Part shown: positions 30,396 through 48,929 of the stretch, piece after piece | Layout of the letters: every line of letters starts with the position of its first letter | How positions within the stretch are numbered: the stretch's first letter is position 1 | Assembly: GCA_963573385.1 (NCBI GenBank) | Contig: CAUYLG010047346.1 | Coordinates: 1-64,000 of the forward strand | Source of the DNA: Cacajao melanocephalus | Lineage: Eukaryota > Chordata > Mammalia > Primates > Pitheciidae | Length of the DNA stretch: 64,000 nt | Direction of reading: 5' to 3' | Notes under the pieces: generated by a model | The model's input: the letters and a program-made list of their open reading frames with translations, nothing else | Database searches by the model: none | Told to the model about the DNA's origin: nothing | Position numbers and translations under genes: made by a program

Positions 30396-31764
30396 GAAAT
30401 ATCTGAGTGCTGGACAGAGGAACAAAGCCTCGACTCTCCCAGGTTCACTTTTTTAGCAAACCTGTTAACAACAATAATAGTGCATGTCATCAAAAAGCTG
30501 GAAAGGAGCTAGTTTCAGTAAAGCTCCAGTCACTGACTGCTCAGTGAATGAATCGATCCATTCAGGTTTTCTGACCCCCATCCAGAATGCAAGGTAGTTA
30601 CGGCCAGTACAGGCAGAACTCCCAACGGACTTGTTATTAAGCACGCTGGGTAACTGTGAATGGATGCAGAGACACCAGTTCAGTTCAGCTGCCGACTGTC
30701 CGGAACATCATCTTGGTTAATGGCTTCATCTACTCTCGGGTACACCAGCTTTCCAGATCATGCTGAGGTCTGCTGCTGAAAGCCTGACAGCATCAGGACA
30801 ATACAACCTTTCACAGTCTTCTTTATCCCTTCTCCAAGATAACCTGTCACGATCGCTACAGAATAAACCTGAAAGGGTTTACTTCCTACCCTAATTGCAA
30901 TGACTCAGGGTGAAGCACTAGATTCTCCTGCACCATGGGGAAATTTCAAATATCACCATTCACACCTCCTCTTCCCCTAACTTCACACCCCCATCAATAT
31001 TTCAGCTTCATTAACTAGCCAAAGGAAAAAGAGTTTGCCAAATGGCAAACTCACATTTCACACAGGTATCTCAGCCAAGACAGGAAGGAAACATCAAATC
31101 CATAGCCCAGTGTACAAATGTTCAGCACTGAAATGAATGAAAACCAACAGGACACTTGTGGTTATGCTTTAATTTAAATCCTTAAAGTGAAACTAACTCT
31201 GATCCAGTTCAGTTTATCAACAGAAGAGCTCATAAGGAATTATCATGAGCAAACAGGGGCAGCCACCCCCGTAACTGTACCGGCCTTAAGTAGAAATGGA
31301 GGAGCAAGTGAACTTAGCTGTGAAAGGGTCCCTCTGGATGGTCACCTCCACAGGAGCAGCAGCTGCTCAGGCCCCAAGGCACACTACTAAAGTTAAGCAG
31401 TGAAAGGCTGCTGGGGTAGAGGAAGACCAAAATTCTTCCAGGAAGGAATTCTAGTTTAAGCCTGTATTACTGTCACTGCAGTTCCAGGACCCTCCCACTG
31501 CAGGTCCCTCTCTCCCAATTCCCAGGCAACTAGTCAGACCAGGAAGAGCAGGCAAGGAGGGAACTCAAGACTCCTCAATGCAGTGAGTGGGTGTTTTAAG
31601 CTTTAAGGCTAAGGCTGACTTACAGGTATGTGAAGGAGTCCCTCTTTTCCTGGCCATCTCCCTGGGCATGTGTTCTGCCGGCAAATCGCCAATCCCAGCA
31701 CTATCTCCCAACCCCACCCCCTCTACCACAGTACCTGGCCCATGACCCAAGCAGACATGCAGTC
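30396..31764. other. Intronic single-copy sequence
   Basis: About 1.4 kb with no Alu or L1 and no recognised gene. GC content rises around 31260-31550. Confidence 0.5.
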
Positions 31765-31778
31765 ACAAGGCACACTGT

Positions 31779-32073
31779 GGCTGGGCACAGTGGCTCACAC
31801 CTGTAATCTAGCACTGTGGGAGGGTGAGGTGGGCAGATCAGTTGAGGTCAAGAGTTCAAGACCATCCTGGATGAAATGGTGAAACCCCGTCTCTATTAAA
31901 AATACAAAAGTTAGCTGGGTATAGTGGTGCACACCTGTAATCCCAGCTACTTAGGAGGCTGAGGCACAAGAATCACTTGAACCCAGGAGGTGGAGGTTGC
32001 ATTGAGCTGAGATCGCTCCACTGCACGCTAGCTTGGGTGACAGAGCAAGACTGTCTTCAAAAAAAAAACAATA
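31779..32073 (+). mobile_element. AluS, plus orientation
   Basis: Full Alu starting ggctgggcacagtggctcac. Short duplication acaaggca at 31765-31772 and 32074-32081. Confidence 0.94.
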
Positions 32074-32305
32074 ACAAGGCATGGTGTAGGGAAGAGAGCC
32101 ACAGGATGGCATCAGAAGACCCCATGCACTGGCTGTGGTTCTGACAAAGTAAAGCCAAAGGGCATACATGCTAGAAGGGTCCAGCCATAGAATCATAGAA
32201 CCTGTGAATACCAGAAGCACCCAGAACATAGCAGTTCCCTCAAAGGAAGCTCTGGGCTTCAACATGTGTTCCAAGATGATGTCCGTGGCTCACCAATTCC
32301 CGTGA

Positions 32306-33026
<721 letters not shown>

Positions 33027-35404
33027 ACCCAAATGATCATTACAGTTTACATAAAGGCAGGGCCTGAAATAAAATTTTCAAAAAGCCAGATCTTTGGTAC
33101 TAAACACTCTTTCCATCTAAAACCAGAACTAGAGGCAAGACCTGAGCAATGCAAGGCTGTGTTTCAAAAACTGCCTACACTAGTACTATATTCTTTGTCT
33201 CTGTCTTTCTCTGGCATAACCAAGATCAGTTCACCCTGACAGGGTTCTGCTTGGTGAAGGGGGATACAGACAATCAGGACTTGGTGCTCGTCCCCCAAGG
33301 ACAGAATACATCCTGGCTACTTGTGTTTGGTGTGTCTTTGTTTTGGTTTAGCCCTGGCAATCTGGCAGCCTGTCTATTTCCAGGGGGAGCTCTGTCCACG
33401 GTATGGATGCCCCAGGCTCAAGGTCCTCATTCATTTTCATAAACAAAGCCCAGTTGCCACAGTGACTGGTGCTGTGAGCAGCTGTTAAATAACAGAGGTC
33501 ACCCAGAGCCTTCTCTGGGTTCTACAGTCTGTTCCTAGGCTTGTGTGAACAGTGAGTGGGTCAACAGGAGCTGCAGTCAGACCAGCCAGTACTTCATATG
33601 GGAGTCTGTCCCCTGAGGAGAAACTACCAAGAAAGCTACCAGATACACAAGTGATTTCAGGTGGAGTCCAAGACCCGGTCCCCCCTGACAGATCTTGGTC
33701 TGGGGCACAGGAAGAGTGAAGGGCATAAGGAGTAGCAACTTCCTCCTTGTGGCTTCAACAGTCTCCAGAGCAGTGAGAGGGCGCAGGGTCGGAACTTGGT
33801 GCAAAGGGAATGATCCTGGAAAAGTGAGTGTGGAGTTGGGCCAGTGCCACTTCTGCACGCTGTGTGCCAATCAGATGCTTTCTCCCTGTCCACTTAGGTG
33901 GGAAGCAGCTCTCACCACCCCCATGCCAGGAAGCACAACACACCTCCCACCCAGTACACACAGGTAAACACCTCTGGACTGGAGTCCCAAAGGTCTCTTC
34001 AAGTTAGAAACCATCACTATTGTGCTTCCACCTCCCCAAGGCAAGCCTGTCCAAAAGCCACAAGATCTGCTAGACCTCACAAGCCGGGGCACAACCTGCA
34101 CCATGCCCACCTGCCTGGGTTGTCCATTTGTTAAAACCAGTAATAGTTTGTCTTTTACTCTGCAAATGTCCTTAAGGTAGATCATTGTAGACATAAACAA
34201 TTAAAAAAAAAAAAAACCAAACAAACAAGATTGCACTAAAAGGCAGGTCCTCTTCACTCTTGCAAAACCAAGTCACCTTGGCTACAGCCTAAGGAAGCTG
34301 TAAAATACAAGTAAGCATAAATGTCACTTAGTCTTTAGACTCATTCCCATGTTAACATGAAAATAATAAACATTCTTCGGCCCCAGTGCCAGTTCCAGAA
34401 ATAAGTGATCATTTAAAACCTAAACAAAATTAAGGTTTACCATTCCCAGAAACATATGCTTCTGTCTTTATCAACCATGAACCAACTAAACCACTACAAG
34501 GAGAGGAAAATGGAAATAAAGGTCCCTAATTTGCAGTGTAAGTCAAAGGTAAACCTGCAGATTTGGGTCAAACGTGCTTGCAAGCAGGACTCAAATGTTT
34601 TATATACAGGACTTTTTGTGTTATTCCCACCACTGTAGTTTATTACAGGCCAGAGGAAACCTAAACAGTTAAGAAGTTTGTCCTTAGGCAAGTAGTTCAA
34701 TAATTTAGACTTCAAAGACTCCATATTAACCTCTGTTTACACAAAGTAATATGTTTCCTTTGCCTGCTGAACATCAAAATACTTCACAATTAATTACCTC
34801 TATTTTTGAAAACGACGTAAGTCCTGTGAAATATAATAGCCAATACATTTTGAGCAGAGGGGAAAAAGCATGTTCAAAACCTACTGCATTCTCTGTAGAG
34901 ACAAGGCAATAAGAAAACATCCGTGGAATTTAATTAACATAGAAAATTATTTAAAAACAAAAACTTTCTCCTTAAAATTGTCATTTTTCTTTCTGTATTA
35001 TCTAATTATTTTTTCCATTTTGCCTTATGAACACAGTGAATCTAATAATAGAGCAGAGCAGCTTTTTTATCCCTTTACTCAGATATTCAACAAAGTTAAA
35101 ATTCCAAGTAAAGGTAAAGCTTAGATGATTCAAAGTTATTTCATGTTCTAACTAGTTGGTTCTCCTGAGAGCATTCCTAGTTCATGATTAATGGGTAATT
35201 AATGGCTAATTTCCTAGAAATTAACTCCATATCCTGTATAGGGAAGTGTAAATGGAAGAACAGCTAGTGGCCCTGAAAGAGAGCTTGCAAATACTAAGGT
35301 CACCCTTGATACAGAGAGACAATCAATATTCCTTTGAATTTGTATAGGAATTTTAAATTTGCAAAGTTCTTTTATCTATTTTTCCATTATTTGACACACA
35401 AAAT
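33027..35404. other. Intronic single-copy sequence
   Basis: About 2.4 kb without Alu. 33440-34140 is relatively GC-rich with overlapping open frames on both strands (33577-34200) but no family, splice pair or signal peptide that I can support. 35150-35230 has several TAATTA-type motifs. Confidence 0.5.
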
Positions 35405-35635
35405 ACCACATTTGGCTAATAATAACATTATGGAGTGTTTACTATTGTGCCAGGGTCTCTTCTAAACATTTGACATGTATTAACTTGTTTATTCCTCACA
35501 ACAACCTTGAGATACATTATTACTGGTCTCACTTTGCAGAAGAAAGAACTAAGGTAGAGTGACATTAGGTAACTCACTCAAAGTCATAAAATTATTGAAT
35601 CAAGTGATTAAGCCAAGCCAGAGAGCAGGGAAAAG
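35405..35635 (-). repeat. MIR SINE
   Basis: Reverse MIR: 'tgtattaacttgtttattcc', 'tcacaacaaccttgagatac' and 'aactcactcaaagtcataaa'. Confidence 0.85.
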
Positions 35636-35722
35636 TTCTGTAGAACCTAGACTAGAAGGCAGGCCAGCCTCCTGGGTTCCAAAATCAAAGGGAGTTTCAT
35701 CTCAGAGAAAACTCTGAATTGG

Positions 35723-36319
<597 letters not shown>

Positions 36320-36335
36320 AAAGAAAACCCTGAAT

Positions 36336-37029
36336 CAAGATATCCCAAGGAATATGCCAATGAGATCTGACCCAAATAGATGTCCCAATTCTGTGGAAAA
36401 CTCAACTACTAGCATATTAAAGAAAGATACAAAGAAAAAAGGGAGTCCAGATTTCCTTAATCATTTGCTCATAATTCTTAATTAATATCATTCTAACTTT
36501 ACACATATTTTCTACACTGTCCAATCATCTTTGTAAATTACCTAAGAAAATGTTTAAAGCCTCCATAAAAAGCAACTATTTGGACATTGTATACTGGAAT
36601 TTTCACTACATTTTTCTCCTGTATTGTAATGTTTTGATGATTTTTTAACAATTCATGTTTTTGGCAAACTTGTTCTATTAACACTCAAAGCAAAGCTAAA
36701 CTCACATAACACATCCCCCTGGCTACAGTTTGAAGCTACTATCCAGCTGGGCTGATTTTAAAATCAAATTCTGATATATACTCCTGCCTCCAATAAGAGT
36801 TGAAACTTTTCCTTTCTAGAAAATCCTCAAGTATCAAAAAGATAAAAGATACTTTTCTCTGGATGTATTTGAAAGTTACAAATAGTAACAGACACTTCCG
36901 AGATCTAATTTCCTATCCTCTTACAGGTTCCCCTTTGGTTCAGGCCTGAAGAATGAGCATGACATACAAGTGTTTATTTTCCTGCACTAAATTGAAAATT
37001 TATTTACATTTGAGAGTTCAGAGTCAATC
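36336..37029. other. Intronic AT-rich single-copy sequence
   Basis: No gene or clear repeat in about 700 bases. Confidence 0.5.
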
Positions 37030-37188
37030 TTTAATTCCATCATTTAAATACTGAACACCTAGTAACTAATGTGCCAAGTTCTGTGGCTACTAGAGAACAG
37101 CAGCAAACAAGATAAGCAGTTTCTCCTCTGCTTTCATGGAGCTTCCATTCTATGCAGGAGGAGAAACAGACAAGGAACAAGTATGTAG
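37030..37188 (-). repeat. L2 LINE 3' region
   Basis: 'taactaatgtgccaagttct' and 'tttcatggagcttccattct' are reverse L2 text. The following Alu is inserted in or beside it. Confidence 0.75.
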
Positions 37189-37200
37189 AGATGGAGTTTT

Positions 37201-37509
<309 letters not shown>

Positions 37510-37574
37510 TAAGATGGAGTTTTTAAGGCACAAAGAAGCTCCCCCTCAAGGATAGGACAAGTATAGCAATGCAT

Positions 37575-37612
37575 GGGGGTGCTTTGTGCAACTAGGGGGC
37601 GGGGGGGCGGGG
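37575..37612 (+). repeat. G-rich tract with G-quadruplex potential
   Basis: G-runs at 37575-37579, 37595-37599, 37601-37607 and 37609-37612. The last three are separated by single C bases. On the minus (gene) strand it reads as overlapping GC-box-like CCCCGCCC text. It is outside the neighbouring Alu. Confidence 0.8.
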
Positions 37613-38224
37613 CCCAGAGACCCAGCCACTGTCTCTCCCCTGTCTGGCTCACAGGCCCATCACAGGCTCAATGGGACAAAAGTGTTCCCAACTAGTTCAG
37701 GACAGCTCTAACTACAAATCTGAGCCTTATTTACCAATGGGGAGCAAAGTCCTCTGAGCTCCCTCAACTCTGACACACACTGTTCAGGCCACTTTTACAC
37801 AATATGTAATTGTCCCGAACCCATTTGCTTCACTGTAACCATTCAGACAGGTTATTTGTTAGACAAAAATTCTATGTAGCTCTACAAGGAAGAAGTAAGG
37901 GCTGAGAGAGAGGTTACAGCCAGGTGAACTGTAGTACAATATAAGGAAGAATTTCCCAAGAGTTAGAGATGTTTTAACTTCAAGTAAAGATTGGGGGCTC
38001 AGTCAACAGGATATTAGAAAGGTAATTTACGTATCAGGCTGAGTTGGACCAAATAATATCCAAGGATTCTTTAAATGCCAACATACTACTAGAACTCTAC
38101 CATGCCCTACGAATACCAAATCTTCCCAGATGTAACTTACCCTAAAACATTACTTGAGGAGAATGTTAATGAGATAAAAATTCAGATGTCATGAAATAGC
38201 CTAAAACTTAACAACTGCTAACTA
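37613..38224. other. Intronic single-copy sequence
   Basis: No gene or repeat identified. Confidence 0.5.
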
Positions 38225-38430
38225 AACAATCATTGGAACAAAGCATTTGAAGCATAGTATCTCATTAGATCTTCAAAACAACCCAGGGAGATGGATATTA
38301 TCTCCAGTTTACAGACGAGTACACTGAAGCAAACAGAGGTTACACAGCTACTCAGTGGTGGCCCTGGGATTTCCACCCAGGCAGCTGGCTCTCATGTCTC
38401 TGCTCTAAAGCGTTGTGCTCCATTTTGCTC
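38225..38430 (-). repeat. MIR SINE
   Basis: Reverse MIR: 'tatctcattagatcttcaaa', 'gtttacagacgagtacactg' and 'aggttacacagctactcagt'. Confidence 0.88.
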
Positions 38431-39138
38431 TCCTGCTGGGAGTGAGGAGCATTTTCTTCCTAGATTGGGTTCTATGAGTATCTTAAAATGGTACTTACTT
38501 AAAGAAACCTTTAAAATTTGATGAAACTTTTTTATACATAATTATACATTTCTACTGTATTTATAATACATGCTAAGTTAACTTTACTAGAGTTTACCAA
38601 ATTGTAGAAGCTCTCACAGTTAGTTCAGCTTCTAAATCTTATTTCCAAACAGTAGTTTAAAAACACTGGAAGGATCTGGCTCAAAATCAGTGACAGTATT
38701 TTGCTATGACAGTATAACACACACATACTGCATTAGATATTTATATTTCTGCTAAATATCAGAGATGCTCAAATTGGTGATTATGACAGAGCTGGCCCTC
38801 AACTGTGGCAGTTTCCATTACAAAATCCACTTTACAAGAATGTAAGATCCTGTTTAACATTTGATTTAGACTGATACTTAACACAACAAGATACTACTGG
38901 CTTCCCCGCCCTTTTGTTTCCCCATTTTAAAAAAACCTAAGCCATCAAGTCTCCTTTCATTTAAACTAAAAAACAAAAATATTAGTTCCAAGGTTGGGGA
39001 TTCTTAATATATTCTAGCTGGTACATTTTTAAGTCTATATTTGTAAATATAGACCTAACAATTTTTTTGAAAAACCAAAGAACCAAAATAACTAATTAGC
39101 TTCATGAAGACTATAAGGATTTGATTGATTTGATTGAT
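38431..39138. other. Intronic AT-rich single-copy sequence
   Basis: No gene. A (TTGAT)n-like run at 39120-39140 borders the next Alu. Confidence 0.5.
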
Positions 39139-39140
39139 TT

Positions 39141-39413
39141 GTTTTTTTCTGAGACAGTCTTGCTTTGTTGCCCAGGCTGGAGTGCAGTGGCGTGATCTCA
39201 GCTCACTGCAGTCTCCGCCTGTGGGTTCAAGCAATTCTCCTGCCTCAGCCTCCCAATTACAGGCATGCACCACCACCCCTGGCTAATTTTTGTATTTTTA
39301 GTAGAGATGAGGTTTCACCGTGTTGGCCAGGCTGGTCTCAAACTCCTGACCTCATGATTCGCCTCAGTCTCTCAAAGTGCTGGGATTACAAGAGTGAGCC
39401 ACCACACCCGGCC
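39141..39413 (-). mobile_element. AluS, minus orientation, with small internal deletion
   Basis: Reverse Alu in which 'agtagctgggatt' is missing after 'gcctcccaa' (about 39256). Likely duplications: ataaggat near 39113-39120 and gtaaggat at 39415-39422. Confidence 0.93.
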
Positions 39414-40064
39414 TGTAAGGATATAATGGATATGCAACCTGAGTTACTTCAACAGAGACATCAGTGGTATATTTAGAACCCATTAACAAATTTAAATGAT
39501 TTATGTAAATACTTACAAATATTCACATAAGTTTATACACACATCATAGCAGAAAAATTCTCAGAAAGTATGCATTTTTAAATTTGTGATATACATAAGA
39601 TGATAAAAATATTCAACAATAATTAAAAATCTTTCCCTTGTTCATTAGAGTAAAATACAATAATCATGAAAACTTCTATTCTTTTAAGGGAGCAGTGAAA
39701 GAAATAATTTCACAGGCCCAAAAAGCAAAGTCCCTGGAGTCCCTGCTTCACAAATACTACTGCGTTATATCCTTACATATAACCTTCATCTTTCCCCTAG
39801 CAAGTACCATTATCGGGAGATTATGACTGCATAATGCCCATGCTGACAATGATAGTGATTTGAAATCATATAGTTTGGGGTTGAAAGAAACTTGGAGATA
39901 GTACAAGGCCATCCCCCTCATCTGCCAACTGAGTACACTGATAATTGAGCGACTTCCCTGCAAGGGCCAAGACTCCTTGGTAGAGTCCTTCATTAAATCT
40001 TTATTTGGTCCAGAAGAAAAGATCCCCCTACTAAGATACATCTTCTCTATTATTCAGAAAAAAA
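39414..40064. other. Intronic AT-rich single-copy sequence
   Basis: No gene or clear repeat identified. Confidence 0.5.
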
Positions 40065-40995
40065 ACAGTTCTGAAACTTTTTGGTGTTAGGATCCCTTTA
40101 TGCTTTAAAATTACTGAGGATTCCAAAGATATTTTGTTAACACGAGTTGTGTCTATTAACATTCTCTGCAACAGAAATTAAAACTGAGAAAATTTTGAAA
40201 TATTTATTAATCCCTTAAAAACCAACCATAAAAAACTGTAACATAAACAACTATTTTCTGAAACAAAAGGTAAGATGAGATGAGCAGCATTGTTTTACAT
40301 TTTTTGCAAATCTCTTTTTTTGTTGTGAAACTTCAAAGATGTATGCACAGTAAATCTCTTTAATGCCTGGCTTAATATAAGACAGCTGGGTTTTCCCATG
40401 TACTTTTTCATTCAATTTTTTGCAATACGTTGTTCTGGTCAAAGGATTTGAAGAAATCTGGCCTCACACAGATACGGTATATGCGGTTGGAAGTTTCAAA
40501 TCTTAAGTTTTTTGGTTTTTGGTTTTTTTGAGACAGGATCTCACTCTGTCACCCAGGCCAGAGTGCAGTGGTGTGAACATGGCTCACTGCAGCCCTGACC
40601 TCCCAGTCTCAAGAGATCCTCCTGTCTCAGCCTCCCAAGTAGCTGGGACCACAGGCACACACCAACATTCCTGGCTAATTTTTAAATTTTTTAAAGAGAG
40701 GTGGTCTCACTGTGTGGATCAGCCTGGTCTCAAACTCCTGGGCTTAAGCAATCTTCCCACTTCAGCCTCTCAAAGTACTGCGATTACAGGTATAAGCCAC
40801 CACACCCAGCCAAATATTAAGTCTTTTCATATACTTGTGACTATTTCTTCTTTGCTATTATAACTAAACTCAACGAATAATCATTTCTTTAGCTGCAGTG
40901 TAGCATCTGAATTATCTAATGAACTTTTTATACTCCGTAACTTTGCTTTCTCCAAAATACTGAGTAATTTCAAAGTGAAAAATAGTACCTTTACA
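40065..40995. repeat. Old interspersed repeat, family not assigned, split by an Alu
   Basis: 40065-40510 ('aaactttttggtgttaggat', 'gaggattccaaagatatttt', 'taatgcctggcttaatataa', 'ggcctcacacagatacggta') and its continuation at 40812-40995 look like one old multicopy mammalian repeat. I recognise the text as repetitive but cannot name the family with confidence. Confidence 0.5.
40511..40811 (-). mobile_element. AluJ, minus orientation
   Basis: Reverse AluJ interrupting the older repeat. Duplications: aaatcttaag at 40498-40507 and aaatattaag at 40812-40821. Confidence 0.95.
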
Positions 40996-41089
40996 CCAGA
41001 GAATTCTGGCAGACACCACTCTAGCCAAGTGGTCAAGGTAATATCACTAAGTACTATCTATATAATATACACCCGATTTGATGCCCTGA

Positions 41090-41525
41090 AAAGAGGACAT
41101 CGCCTCCGTGGTATTCTCCCAAATGACACATAACCTCAATATATGCTGACAGAGTGTCAGGAAAAAAATTAATTAAGGGACATTCTCCAGTAGTCATTCT
41201 CCAGTGTCAAGGTCATTGAAAGACCAGGGAACTGTCAGCCCGGAGGAGACTAAGGAGACACAGCAACTAAATGCAACGTGAGATCCTGGGTTGGATCCTC
41301 GAACAGACAAAGAACTAGTAGAAAAATTGGTGAAATCTTAATAAATATTATACTTTAGTTAATAATATTGTAACAAGATTAATTTCTTAGTTTTGATCAT
41401 TGTACTTTGGTTATATAAGATGTTCTCATAAGGTAAAGCTGAGTGATAAGTATAAAGAAACTCTGTACTACTTACGCAACTCTTCCGTTAGTCAAAAATT
41501 ATTTCAAAATAAAAAGTTTTTAAAA
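41090..41525 (+). mobile_element. L1M 3' UTR and terminus
   Basis: 'agatcctgggttggatcctc', 'agtagaaaaattggtgaaat', 'ttcttagttttgatcattgt' and 'ttatttcaaaataaaaagtt' are the ordered landmarks of an old L1 3' end. Confidence 0.85.
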
Positions 41526-41535
41526 ATCACTTGTT

Positions 41536-41830
41536 GGCCAGGCACGGTGGCTCATGCCTGTAATCCCAGCACTTGGGAGGCTGAGGCAGGTGGATCACCT
41601 GAGGTCAGGAGTTTGAGACCACTTCCACCAACATGGTGAAATCCCATCTCTACTAATGAAAAAAAAAAAAAAATTAGCTGAGCGTGGTGGCACATGCCCA
41701 AAGTCCCAGCTTCTAGGGAGCCTCAGGCAGGAGAATCGCTTGAGCCCAAGAGGCAGAGGTTATAGTGAGCTGAGATGTGCCACTACAATTCAGCCTGGGC
41801 AACAGAGCAAGACACCATCAAAAAAAAAAA
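41536..41830 (+). mobile_element. AluS, plus orientation
   Basis: Full Alu placed just beyond the L1M tail. Duplications approximately aaatcacttgtt (41523-41534) and aaatcaattgct (41828-41839). Confidence 0.94.
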
Positions 41831-41881
41831 TCAATTGCTTTCTCGTACTCTCAAGATGTAGACTATTTTATGAAGGCATAA

Positions 41882-41941
41882 TTTGGTAATATCATGTATG
41901 ATTTTGTAATATCATGAATGATTTTGTAATATCATGCATTG
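41882..41941 (+). repeat. 20-bp minisatellite, three copies
   Basis: Units tttggtaatatcatgtatga (41882-41901), ttttgtaatatcatgaatga (41902-41921) and ttttgtaatatcatgcattg (41922-41941). Copies differ at a few positions. Confidence 0.9.
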
Positions 41942-42185
41942 GTCATCTGGAAAATAATGGTTTACTGCCAAATGAGACACATTTCATTATATAATATTTT
42001 AAAAATCACATCTGTTAATATCACCATTGATCTCATCAGACGAGTATTTAACCACTGAGAAACTGTCACAATCATGGTGATGGATGTAAGTTTTCCAAAA
42101 TTTGAACTTTTGTGTGAAAAATGAAATTTTATCATTGGCAACAAATACTTTCAGTTGTTTTCCTTGAAATAACAGATTCACTTTG

Positions 42186-42420
42186 TTCGTTTTTTTGTTT
42201 GTTTGTTTTGTTTTTTTGTTTTGTTTTGTTTTGTTTGTTTTTTTTTTGAGACAGTTTCATTCTTGTTGCCCAGGCTGGAGTGCAATGGCACGATCTTGGT
42301 TCACTGCACCCTCCCAACTAATTTTTGTATTTTTAGTAGAGACAGGGTTTCACCATGTTGTCCAGGTTGGTCTTGAACTCTTGACCTCAGATGATCTGCC
42401 CGCCTCAAGCTCCCAAAGTG
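42186..42420 (-). mobile_element. Alu, minus orientation, internally deleted and 5'-truncated
   Basis: (TTTTG)n tail at 42186-42248. The body jumps from 'ggttcactgcaccctccc' to 'aactaatttttgtattttta', losing about 85 bases, and stops at cccaaagtg (42420) before the usual 5' end. Confidence 0.92.
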
Positions 42421-42436
42421 CAACTTGAAAGACTGA

Positions 42437-43079
<643 letters not shown>

Positions 43080-43089
43080 AACTATTTTT

Positions 43090-43339
43090 ATAATAATTCT
43101 TAAGATGTTATCTTTTTCACTGGGTTAACACTGCTCTAATTGTATAAGAGCAATATTGTCTAAAACTGCTGGTGCCTTCGCAGGAATCTAGGCAGTCTTT
43201 CACTGGCACACTCTTGTAGTAAAACATCTGCCAGTTTCCTTTAAGAGTGTTCTTACCCTCAGATACATGTCTTTTCCTTATTCTGTATGGTAACATGGGA
43301 AGCATAAATGTTGCATTTCTACATTCCAAAGTATGATGA
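43090..43339. other. Unassigned 250 bases between Alus and MLT1 body
   Basis: Not Alu and not the expected MLT1 continuation. No gene. Confidence 0.4.
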
Positions 43340-43690
43340 TTTGTATGTTAAAATCCTAACCCCAGTGTGATGATATTAGGAGATGGGGCATGCTAACAGG
43401 TAAAGCAATTAGATCATGAGGACAGAGCTCTCATGAATGAGATTCGTGCCTTAATAAAACAGACTCCAGCGAACTCTCTAGTTTGTCTTTTTGAGACTTT
43501 CATGTAAGGATACAATGAAAAGTCATCAGTCTGTAATCTGGAAGAGGCCCTCACCAGAACATAACCATGCTGGCACCTTGATCACAGACTTATAGCCTGT
43601 GAGAAAAATACATTTCTGTTGTTTATAAGACACCCAATCTATGGGTGACTTATACGTGACTTTGTTACAGCAGCCCAAACTAAGTAAGTA
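43340..43690 (+). mobile_element. MLT1-type (ERVL-MaLR) solo LTR body
   Basis: 'tatgttaaaatcctaacccc', 'gagctctcatgaatgagatt', 'ggccctcaccagaacataac', 'ttgatcacagacttatagcc', 'aatacatttctgttgtttat' and 'gttacagcagcccaaactaa' are LTR landmarks in order. It is a solo LTR with no internal retroviral genes here. Confidence 0.85.
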
Positions 43691-43734
43691 CTATGCTAAC
43701 ATTTCAAAGAATACTATTTCCAATAGTTTCATTT

Positions 43735-43960
43735 AGAATAAACATGATCCTCTGGTTTATATGCATTGTCTCATTTATATAATCCTCACAAGAATACAAC
43801 TGAGACAGGAACTACTGGTGCTTGAATTTTACAGATGAGGACACTGAGCCTATGGTCACACAGCCTATCATCTGGACCGGAAGCTGTGTGCCTGAATCCA
43901 AAACCCAAGGTCACAACTACTGCATGATCCTGACTCTCTGACTTTTCATATGTCTCTGTC
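43735..43960 (-). repeat. MIR SINE
   Basis: Reverse MIR: 'tttatataatcctcacaaga', 'ttttacagatgaggacactg' and 'atggtcacacagcctatcat'. Confidence 0.88.
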
Positions 43961-44307
43961 AAGACCACTTGCGACACTGTGGTGCAGAATTACTTTCTTT
44001 TCCTAAATAAAGGTGTAGCAATCCAACAAAGTTACTGTTCATCTTGATAAATCCCTCAGGTATTACCCACATTCAGAGGGTAAAATCTCTACAAAATCCT
44101 TTCTTTATAAGTCCAACATGAAAGTTCACTGGAGTGACTCTGCTCCAGTGAAACTCTGCTGGGAAAGCCCAACAGCCTAATGAAAAGCACAACACCCAAT
44201 CTTTGGGTTCTGAGACTGCCTCTAACTCTGACATTTAGTCCTAAGGAAGAATGGTATTCATTTTACTACATCTCTTGCTCAGCAACACTGGCCTTGAGCA
44301 TTAGATA
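43961..44307. other. Intronic spacer with a perfect hairpin
   Basis: No gene. Includes an inverted repeat at 44125-44152 (10-bp arms, 8-base loop). Confidence 0.5.
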
Positions 44308-44321
44308 AAGAACTTATTTTA

Positions 44322-44616
44322 TTTATTTATTTATTTATTTTTTGAGATGGTGTTTCGCTCTGCTGCTAGGCTGGGGTGCAGTGCCACGATCTTGGCTCAC
44401 CTCCACCTCCCAGATTCAGGCAATTCTCCTGCCTCAGACTTCCGAGTAGCTGGGACTACAGGCATGTGCAACCACACCCAGCTAATTTTTGTATTTTTAG
44501 TAGAGACTGGGTTTCACCATGTTGTCCAGGGTGGTCTCAATCTCCTGACTTTGTGATCTGCCCACCTTGGCCTCCCAAAGTGCTGGGATTACAGGCGTGG
44601 GCTACCATGCCCAGCC
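44322..44616 (-). mobile_element. AluS/Y, minus orientation, (TTTA)n tail
   Basis: (TTTA)n at 44317-44341 then a reverse Alu with 'ggtggtctcaatctcctgac'. Approximate duplications aagaacttatttt (44308-44320) and aggaacatatttc (44617-44629). Confidence 0.94.
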
Positions 44617-44629
44617 AGGAACATATTTC

Positions 44630-48929
<4,300 letters not shown>

